From Moraxellaceae bacterium (GTDB lineage Bacteria > Pseudomonadota > Gammaproteobacteria > Pseudomonadales > Moraxellaceae), in the NCBI GenBank assembly GCA_014378805.1, contig JACMMY010000084.1, positions 1 through 11,369 of the forward strand: DNA of 11,369 bases, in the 5' to 3' direction. How positions within the stretch are numbered: the stretch's first letter is position 1; the number at the start of each line of letters is the position of its first letter. Below, in pieces: positions 6,519 to 11,369 of this stretch. Position numbers and translations under genes: made by a program. Under the pieces are notes generated by a model that saw only the letters and a list, made by a program, of their open reading frames with translations, was not told the DNA's origin and ran no database searches.

Positions 6519-7157
6519 GTTAATTCAATTTTGTTCGGCGCTAATAAAAGAAAAACAAACTTCATTTATAAAATCAATAATTTCATTCCAAATACTCATG
6601 AAATTGAACGCATTAATGCCATCAACCCAAGTACTAGTAAAATCAAAAAACGAATTGAGGAAATCACAGCAAACGGTGGAAACCTTGCATTTCATGCCGT
6701 TGAAGGACATGTTTTAAAAAACAATCTGACTTTGATCGATAGTCTACTTCCCCATATTCTTGCCGAAATTATTCTCGATTACTTTTCATCGGGATTCAGC
6801 ACACTCAAAGATTTAACACACTTAATTGATCAACGTAATCCCCTGAATTACGACATGCAGCATGCACATAGTTTTTACGAATATAAAATCAAACATTTCT
6901 TAACCGATAGTGCGCTCGGCATGACTGGCTCAAAGGTTTGGACTGGTGTTTACGACGTCACTGGCGGCTATTTGATTGTAAAAAATAACGGTGACGTACT
7001 GTGTTATCACATTTATAACCGCAATCAGTTTGAAGATTATTTGTTTTCCAATACCAAACTGGACACACCAAGTAGTACACGGCACGAATTCGGAACGATA
7101 TTTGAAGAAAATGGAGAATTTTTCTTTGCGCTGAATCTGCAAGTTCGATTCAAATAA
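6519..7157 (+). pseudogene. HpaII-family type II restriction endonuclease, N-terminally truncated
   Basis: The 212 open codons end in a stretch typical of the HpaII restriction-enzyme family (PF09561, which cuts CCGG): KTNFIYKINNF near the start, then INPSTSKIKKRI, FEYKIKHFL-like FYEYKIKHFL, LGMTGSKVWTGVYDVTGGY, GDVLCYHIYNRNQFEDYLF and LDTPSSTRHEFGTIFEENG. HpaII is about 358 residues as I recall, so some 140 N-terminal residues are missing. They should include the stretch leading into the STLLNA.KTTNFIYKI-like segment. An in-frame TAA (6516-6518) closes the region upstream. The only early start is TTG at 6531 with a poor ribosome site; the next in-frame ATG comes about 107 codons later. Such an enzyme without its cytosine methyltransferase would be lethal if active, and none is present, consistent with loss of function. 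The frame itself has stayed open, so decay may be recent, or the fragment is expressed for another use. It ends four bases from the convergent gene at 7162. Confidence 0.75.
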
Positions 7158-7161
7158 CGCA

Positions 7162-7377
7162 TTACTTCCAACCTTGCAGCCATTCGCTCGTATTTTTCAA
7201 ACTTTGCCATGCGATGAAGTCTGCACGATGCGACATCACAGCTTCGATGACGCAGTGAATGACCATATCTTCTTCGTCGAATTTCACCTCGGTCACAACA
7301 AAATGTTTTTCTTTATTCACGGGTTTAACCGCAGTCCATTTGCTATTGAGTAATTTCTTAGGATTGATGGTATTCAT
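7162..7377 (-). CDS. Small Trp-rich conserved protein, TIGR02450 type
   Basis: This 71-residue protein begins MNTINPKKLLNSKWTAVKP and continues NKEKHFVVTEVKFDEE, IEAVMSHR and WQSLKNTSEWLQGWK. This matches my memory of the TIGR02450 family of small tryptophan-containing proteins found in many gamma-proteobacteria; their function is unknown. Four Trp residues lie in conserved places (KWTAV, AWQSL, EWLQ, GWK). The start at 7377 has GAGA six bases upstream; an ATG at 7383 abuts that site. It is cytoplasmic by appearance, with no signal peptide. It lies downstream of guaB beyond a strong terminator, so it probably has its own promoter within the short 7378-7424 stretch, which I cannot define. Its 3' end is four bases from the oppositely transcribed restriction remnant. 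Confidence 0.88.
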   Translation of the reverse strand: MNTINPKKLLNSKWTAVKPVNKEKHFVVTEVKFDEEDMVIHCVIEAVMSHRADFIAWQSLKNTSEWLQGWK

Positions 7378-7423
7378 AGTCATTCTCGTCGGTCAAAAAT
7401 AAATTGAGCAGATGGTTTAAACG

Positions 7424-7453
7424 AAAAAACGCGAGCATCACGCCCGCGTTTTT
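7424..7453 (-). terminator. guaB: Intrinsic terminator of guaB
   Basis: On the minus strand, 24 bases past the guaB stop, AAAAACGCGGGC and GCTCGCGTTTTTT form a GC-rich stem (one G-U pair) around a 5-base loop, followed by a T-run. The A-run on the other side makes it potentially bidirectional, though the plus-strand version has one mismatch. Confidence 0.88.
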
Positions 7454-7477
7454 CTTATTCAAATGGCGCTAAACCAA

Positions 7478-8944
7478 TCAACCCACGCGATAGTTCGGTG
7501 CTTCTTTAGTAATCGTCACATCATGGACATGCGACTCTTGCATACCCGCTGAAGTGATCTTAACGAACTTCGGTTCACTACGCATCGTTGCAATGTCTTT
7601 TGAACCTGTATAACCCATCGATGAACGTAAGCCGCCGACCAGTTGATGCACGATGCCGCTCATTGGGCCTTTGTATGGCACACGACCTTCGATACCTTCA
7701 GGAACGAGTTTCTCAACACCATCTTTGGCATCTTGAAAATAACGGTCGCTTGAACCCGTCAAACCCGCCATCGCACCAAGCGAACCCATACCGCGATACG
7801 CTTTGAAATAACGACCTTGGAACAACTCAACTTCGCCTGGCGCTTCTTCAGTACCAGCGAGCAATGAACCGACCATGATACAGCTTGCACCCGCCGCAAT
7901 CGCTTTTGCCACGTCGCCTGAATAACGAATACCACCATCCGCAATCAGCGGAATTTGTTCTTTCAGCGCACGCGCCACGTTATCCACCGCAGAAATCTGT
8001 GGAACACCAATCCCCGCAACGATACGTGTGGTACAAATTGAACCTGGGCCAATACCCACTTTTACCGCATCCGCACCAGCATCCAGCAGCGCAAGCGCCG
8101 CATCACCCGTCGCAATATTGCCGCCAATGACTTGAATCTGCGGATATTCACGTTTAATCCAGCGCACACGCTCAATCACACCATTTGAATGTCCGTGTGC
8201 AGTATCAACTACCAGTACATCCGCACCCGCTTCGATCAGGGCAATCACGCGGTCAGGCGTATCCGCACCGGTACCGACAGCCGCGCCAACGCGCAAGCGA
8301 CCGAGTGAATCTTTAGAAGCACTTGGATACAATTCAGCTTTACGGAAATCGTTGACGGTGATCAGACCTTTCAGCTCGAAATTATCGCCAATCACCAAGA
8401 CTTTTTCGATGCGATGTTGATGCAATAAGCCTTTAATACGGTCGCTGGTCTCGCCTTCGCGCACAGTGACCAATTGATTTTGCGGAGTCATGATGTTGCT
8501 GACTGGCTGCGAGAGATTAGTCTCAAAACGCATATCACGGCTGGTCACAATACCAACCACTTTGTCGCCAACCACCACAGGCACACCGCTAATGCGATGC
8601 GCTTGGGTCAACGCAATGAGTTCGCCTACGCTTAAGTCTGGACTAACGGTAATTGGGTCTTTGACCATACCCGCTTCGAATTTTTTAACACGACGAACTT
8701 CTGCGGCTTGCGCAGCAATATCCATATTTTTATGCAGGATGCCGATACCGCCTTCTTGCGCAATCGCAATCGCCATACGCGATTCGGTCACGGTATCCAT
8801 CGCAGCAGAAACGAGCGGGATATTCAGCTCAATCCCACGAGTGAGGCGCGTCTTCAGCGAAACATCTTTAGGGAGAACATTGGAGAAAGCAGGAAGTAAC
8901 AACACATCGTCGAAGGTTAGTGCTTCTTGTACGATATTTAGCAT
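7478..8944 (-). CDS. guaB: Inosine-5'-monophosphate dehydrogenase (GuaB)
   Basis: GuaB oxidises IMP to XMP with NAD, the committed step of GMP synthesis. From the ATG at 8944 (GAGG five bases upstream) the protein has 488 residues, exactly the E. coli length; an in-frame extension upstream to 9007 is not needed. The N-terminus MLNIVQEALTFDDVLLLPA aligns with E. coli MLRIAKEALTFDDVLLVPA. Two CBS domains occupy roughly 95-205 (SGVPVVVGDKVVGIVTSRD, then EKVLVIGDNFELKGLITVND). The catalytic loop GIGPGSICTTR holds Cys304; the phosphate site GGIRYSGDVAKAI and YRGMGSLGAM (383-392) and the flap PEGIEGRVPYKG (415-426) follow. All expected residues are present. The gene has a clear terminator, a TATAAT -10 box and a palindrome over the -35 region. 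guaA does not adjoin it in this window. Confidence 0.98.
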   Translation of the reverse strand: MLNIVQEALTFDDVLLLPAFSNVLPKDVSLKTRLTRGIELNIPLVSAAMDTVTESRMAIAIAQEGGIGILHKNMDIAAQAAEVRRVKKFEAGMVKDPITVSPDLSVGELIALTQAHRISGVPVVVGDKVVGIVTSRDMRFETNLSQPVSNIMTPQNQLVTVREGETSDRIKGLLHQHRIEKVLVIGDNFELKGLITVNDFRKAELYPSASKDSLGRLRVGAAVGTGADTPDRVIALIEAGADVLVVDTAHGHSNGVIERVRWIKREYPQIQVIGGNIATGDAALALLDAGADAVKVGIGPGSICTTRIVAGIGVPQISAVDNVARALKEQIPLIADGGIRYSGDVAKAIAAGASCIMVGSLLAGTEEAPGEVELFQGRYFKAYRGMGSLGAMAGLTGSSDRYFQDAKDGVEKLVPEGIEGRVPYKGPMSGIVHQLVGGLRSSMGYTGSKDIATMRSEPKFVKITSAGMQESHVHDVTITKEAPNYRVG

Positions 8945-8986
8945 GGTGTCCTCTAGGTGCTTTAAACACGGCAATTTCAATGCGGC

Positions 8987-9015
8987 ATTATACACAAGGC
9001 GAAGCATTTAGGCGA
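8987..9015 (-). promoter_or_regulatory. guaB: guaB promoter
   Basis: A perfect TATAAT (minus strand, 8987-8992) lies 42 bases before the guaB ATG, giving a leader of about 36 bases. The -35 region 17 bases upstream reads TCGCCT (9010-9015), a poor match, so an activator or another feature may be needed. The palindrome at 9008-9023 overlaps this position. Confidence 0.6.
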
Positions 9016-9023
9016 ATGCCTAA
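9008..9023. promoter_or_regulatory. Palindrome overlapping the guaB -35 region, possible operator
   Basis: TTAGGC (9008-9013) and GCCTAA (9018-9023) are perfect inverted copies with a 4-base gap, centred near -36 of the guaB promoter. This is a classic place for a repressor dimer. It does not look like the E. coli PurR box. It could also be chance, or a DNA hairpin. Confidence 0.4.
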
Positions 9024-9167
9024 TCATTACACGGCGCGTTCTTCATTAATTTTACAAAAGAATCATGACCCCTTAATGACATCAACGACCGATAAAATTT
9101 ACTTAGTCGTAAGCAGAAGTCCCTATAGCTAGAACACACCTATTTCGTAGTGATCAGTCAGATTATT

Positions 9168-9722
9168 TTATTTTTTAGGAGCTCTGCTTTGCGATACGAG
9201 CGGTATGGTTGCATTCGCAACTGAATGAACGGAAACCCCTTTTTGTCTACACAAAACGGCAAGTTCAAATGCCACAGCTCGAACAGGTTTTCGGACATCG
9301 TCTATCTTTCCCAGATTGTTTCTCACGCAACCCATCGATGCAGAAAAAGCCTTCTCACGATCATCATTATCGATTTTCTTTTGTGCCACCAAATCTGGCT
9401 TGCTAACCTCTGCGTTATCTTGTGCTAAGGGTGCCGCTTCCCTTTTTACTTTAGCTTTCTCATCATTTATTTTTTTGCTTTCAGCGATTTTAGCGAGTCG
9501 TGCACGCCGATCCATTTGATCTGTCTGCGCGGATTTGACGGTTTTCTTTTGATTTTTCTTATCAAAATTTGCAACAGCCAAACATTCTTCCCGCTTTGCA
9601 CCTGAAATACAATCTATTGGATGGAGAATGCTATTCGTGGATTTAACAGGATGATTAGACCCAACCGTGCTACAACCACTGAGAAGAACCAACACAAGAA
9701 CGAGAAAAATGTTGTTATTCAT
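9168..9722 (-). CDS. Predicted lipoprotein with a charged linker and a Cys-containing C-terminal domain
   Basis: The start is the ATG at 9722, with GAAGG five bases upstream. The signal sequence NNNIFLVLVLVLLSGC has a lipobox LLSGC with the Cys at residue 17, so it should be lipidated. Ser follows the Cys, which favours outer-membrane rather than inner-membrane retention. Residues about 50-120 are Lys-, Ala-, Glu- and Asp-rich and look like an extended or coiled linker. The C-terminal part (residues about 128-175) has a compact look: a SMGCVRNNLGKIDD segment and a later AVLCRQKG segment, whose two Cys could form a disulfide. An earlier pair (DCISGAKREECLAV) sits just after the lipid anchor. 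The function is unknown. It lies on the minus strand, upstream of guaB in transcription order (guaB starts about 220 bases after its stop) and downstream of the anchored protein at 9852-10259, from which it is separated by 129 bases with a weak terminator-like hairpin. No family is recognised. Confidence 0.75.
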   Translation of the reverse strand: MNNNIFLVLVLVLLSGCSTVGSNHPVKSTNSILHPIDCISGAKREECLAVANFDKKNQKKTVKSAQTDQMDRRARLAKIAESKKINDEKAKVKREAAPLAQDNAEVSKPDLVAQKKIDNDDREKAFSASMGCVRNNLGKIDDVRKPVRAVAFELAVLCRQKGVSVHSVANATIPLVSQSRAPKK

Positions 9723-9790
9723 ATTTGCCTTCAATTAAAAATACGTCCATATCGCTCTATACATGCAAATCACTGACAAAATTTTAATTA

Positions 9791-9809
9791 AAGACCTTCC
9801 GATGGTCTC
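9791..9809 (-). terminator. Weak hairpin after the anchored protein gene
   Basis: On the minus strand GAGACC and GGTCTT pair (five Watson-Crick pairs plus one G-U) around a 7-base loop, followed by TTAATTAAAATTTTG, which is T-rich but interrupted. It lies 42 bases past the stop of the 9852-10259 gene. It is either a weak terminator or a partial block before the lipoprotein gene. Confidence 0.4.
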
Positions 9810-9851
9810 AACAAAAAATGAGTTCTTGGATAAAGTCAGATGAACCGAAAC

Positions 9852-10259
9852 CTACTCACCGATCGCTTGCGCCATTCTTGCTTGCTGGATCATTGGTATT
9901 TGCTTCTGGAATCGCTCATTTTCTTTATTAAAATTAAGCATTGATGAGGATTTTTCCTCTTTTTCAGGAGCCTCAAAATGAATTGTTGTTCCCCTAGTAT
10001 TATCAACAACACGAGGATGCGCAGTATAGGCAATATTTTGTCGATCTGAAAAAATCACATCACCCTTATGACCCTGAGATTGATACACCGTAATTTTTTT
10101 CGCGGACACCTCTACAGGATTCGTCGGTCTGATGCGTTCAGGTAACAACGTCGCAATCTGTTCACGATTCTCCACACTGAGCATTTTCCAAAAAAGTGGC
10201 GCAGCAGCAAAGGCTCCTGCAACCACAACCAATACAACCCCAACTTTAATAAATGACAT
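9852..10259 (-). CDS. Small N-terminally anchored protein with a DUF4124-like segment
   Basis: The ATG at 10259 has AGGA five bases upstream; the preceding GTG at 10262 is an unlikely start. The protein has 135 residues. Residues about 4-24 (FIKVGVVLVVVAGAFAAAPLF) form one hydrophobic segment, either an uncleaved inner-membrane anchor or a signal peptide. Residues about 54-95 (ITVYQSQGHKGDVIFSDRQ, then a hydrophobic-charged alternation) resemble the short beta-rich DUF4124 repeat as I recall it (Y-x-W-x-D-x-x-G-x-x-x-Y-S-D), but the match is loose. The last 40 residues are polar and probably helical. The function is unknown; the bulk should be periplasmic. It begins 30 bases after the aceF stop on the same strand and is likely read through from aceF. 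No terminator lies between. Confidence 0.7.
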   Translation of the reverse strand: MSFIKVGVVLVVVAGAFAAAPLFWKMLSVENREQIATLLPERIRPTNPVEVSAKKITVYQSQGHKGDVIFSDRQNIAYTAHPRVVDNTRGTTIHFEAPEKEEKSSSMLNFNKENERFQKQIPMIQQARMAQAIGE

Positions 10260-10289
10260 CACGTTCCTAACCTAGATATTTCTTATAAA

Positions 10290-11369
10290 CTACAACAACA
10301 TTCTTCTCAAATCCCCAAGCAACACCGCAAGCGCCCGCGCAAAACGCGCCGCATCCACACCGTTAATCACCCGATGATCATAAGACAATGACAACGGCAA
10401 CATTAGACGCGGTTGGAATGATTCACCTTCCCAGATCGGCTGCATTGCAGCAGGAGACAAACCGAGAATTGCCACTTGCGGCCAATTCACCAATGGCGTA
10501 AAGCCTGTACCGCCCATTGCACCCAGACTGGAAATAGTAAAAGTCGCACCTGATAAATCATTTGGCCCAAGTTTTTTATCACGCGCCTTCTGACCCATTT
10601 CACCAAGCTGATTGGCAATTTCACGGATGCTTAAACGTTCAGGATTTCGTAACACAGGCACAATCAAACCATCATCGGTCGCCACTGCGATGCCCAGATG
10701 AATTTCTTCGCGGACTCGAATGGATTTGCCATCATCATTTAAATGACTATTAAAACGCGGCTCTTTCAACAATAAATGCGCGACCGCTTTGACAATGAAC
10801 GCAAGAATGGTTAGACCTACGCCTTGTTTTTTATATTCATCTTTCAGCTCAATGCGCAGTTTTTCCAGATCTGTAATATCCGCATGATCAAACTGAGTGA
10901 CTTGTGGCATATACAAATTGAGCGACAACTGTGGAATCGCGGCCTGTTGCAAGCGTGTCAAAGGTTCATCATGCGACGCACCCCACTTACTGAAATCAGG
11001 CAATGGCGGCAATCCTGATGATGCAGGTGCGATTGAAGTAGAAGTGGTGACGGGCGCAGAAGTCAGACGTTGTTTCACATAAGCAAAGACATCTTCTTTC
11101 ATCACGCGACCATTGATGCCGCTGGCTTTGACATTGTGTAAATCCACGCCGAGTTGCCGTGCAGTTTGACGTACCGCTGGGCCTGCATACACATCTGAAT
11201 TATTCGCGGTGCTTTCGATGAGTGATGCGTTTGGCGTTGCTGCTTGTTGAGCAACTGGTTGAGTGGCGGTTTGCACCGCCGCTTGTGGTTGCACGGTTAT
11301 TGTCGTAGGTGTCGATAGAGACGCAGCCAACTGAATCGGCTTGCTCGTTTTTGCACCCGCAACACCGCC
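10290..11369 (-). CDS. aceF: Dihydrolipoyllysine acetyltransferase, E2 of pyruvate dehydrogenase, partial (N-terminus outside the window)
   Basis: AceF is the core of the pyruvate dehydrogenase complex, moving acetyl groups from E1 to CoA through lipoyl domains. The frame is open to the window end, so the lipoyl domains lie outside. The 359 residues visible begin in an Ala/Pro/Gln/Thr-rich flexible linker, followed by the peripheral-subunit-binding domain at about 62-99 (YAGPAVRQTARQLGVDL, SGINGRVMKEDV). After a second linker comes the catalytic acetyltransferase domain, about 138-359, with PQVTQFDHADITDLE, HLGIAVATDDGLIVPV, GATFTISSLGAMGGTGF and SYDHRVINGVDAARF. The catalytic His is fragment residue 332. 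The usual HxxxDG motif reads HRVING, with Asn for Asp; I recall the same in pseudomonad-type pyruvate E2 proteins. The ending GDLRRMLL is typical of pyruvate rather than 2-oxoglutarate E2. The gene order suggests aceE upstream, outside the window. Confidence 0.93.
   Translation of the reverse strand, partial: GGVAGAKTSKPIQLAASLSTPTTITVQPQAAVQTATQPVAQQAATPNASLIESTANNSDVYAGPAVRQTARQLGVDLHNVKASGINGRVMKEDVFAYVKQRLTSAPVTTSTSIAPASSGLPPLPDFSKWGASHDEPLTRLQQAAIPQLSLNLYMPQVTQFDHADITDLEKLRIELKDEYKKQGVGLTILAFIVKAVAHLLLKEPRFNSHLNDDGKSIRVREEIHLGIAVATDDGLIVPVLRNPERLSIREIANQLGEMGQKARDKKLGPNDLSGATFTISSLGAMGGTGFTPLVNWPQVAILGLSPAAMQPIWEGESFQPRLMLPLSLSYDHRVINGVDAARFARALAVLLGDLRRMLL

Noticed and set aside
6457..6717. 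An 86-codon plus-strand ORF overlapping the start of the restriction remnant
   Set aside because: It is in a different frame from the HpaII-like homology and shows no family signature. The homology is carried by the other frame.
5649..7157. TTATTTGAA (5649-5657) and its inverted copy TTCAAATAA (7149-7157) at the two ends of the AT-rich insert, as terminal inverted repeats
   Set aside because: The match is only 9 bp of AT-rich sequence, and the second copy overlaps the stop codon of the remnant. There is no transposase or target duplication, so chance is likely.
8490..9011. A 173-codon plus-strand ORF opposite guaB
   Set aside because: It is entirely antisense to a full, motif-complete guaB, has no ribosome site or recognisable domain, and reads as a coding shadow.
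1..11369. tRNA, rRNA, riboswitch or transposase genes
   Set aside because: I saw no cloverleaf, conserved riboswitch core or transposase motif on either strand. This was a reading by eye, not a covariance-model search.

Overview
The window looks like chromosomal DNA from a gammaproteobacterium. The gene set (recJ, pdxH, glmM, guaB, a pyruvate dehydrogenase E2 gene) and the sequence style suggest a member of the Moraxellaceae (Acinetobacter relatives), but that placement is a judgement from memory, not a search. Most genes are on the minus strand; only a Nudix gene and a small insert behind it are on the plus strand. Family names below rest on motifs recognised by eye.

Layout. 1-1241: recJ (minus), its 3' end cut off by the window edge. 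1331-1885 and 2039-2314: two small secreted proteins (minus), both cationic and rich in His; the second carries five tandem seven-residue His/Tyr/Arg repeats. 2584-3273 pdxH and 3347-4672 glmM (minus, 73 bases apart). 4873-5604: a Nudix-type hydrolase with a stretched Nudix box (plus). 5680-6441: an HNH endonuclease, followed by a short ORF and the C-terminal part of an HpaII-family restriction endonuclease, 6519-7157 (plus). 7162-7377: a small Trp-rich protein of the TIGR02450 type (minus). 7478-8944: guaB (minus), with a clear terminator and a good -10 box. 9168-9722: a lipoprotein. 9852-10259: a membrane-anchored protein. 10290-11369: aceF, the pyruvate dehydrogenase E2 gene (minus, 5' end cut off by the window edge).

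The metabolic genes are ordinary core functions: DNA repair (RecJ), vitamin B6 (PdxH), cell-wall precursor (GlmM), GMP synthesis (GuaB) and pyruvate oxidation (AceF). The part that does not fit is about 5605-7157. It is much more AT-rich than its neighbours (16 of 60 G+C at 6241-6300, against 32 of 60 at 3901-3960), encodes an HNH nuclease and a broken restriction enzyme, and carries no methyltransferase. I read it as a small acquired defence insert, with the HpaII-like gene decayed. I found no convincing wholly new system. The more unusual items are the His-repeat secreted protein with its hairpin leader, the degenerate Nudix box and the restriction remnant. No RNA genes, CRISPR arrays or insertion sequences were seen. 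No gene-free stretch exceeds 300 bases; the longest, 2315-2583, holds only candidate regulatory sites.
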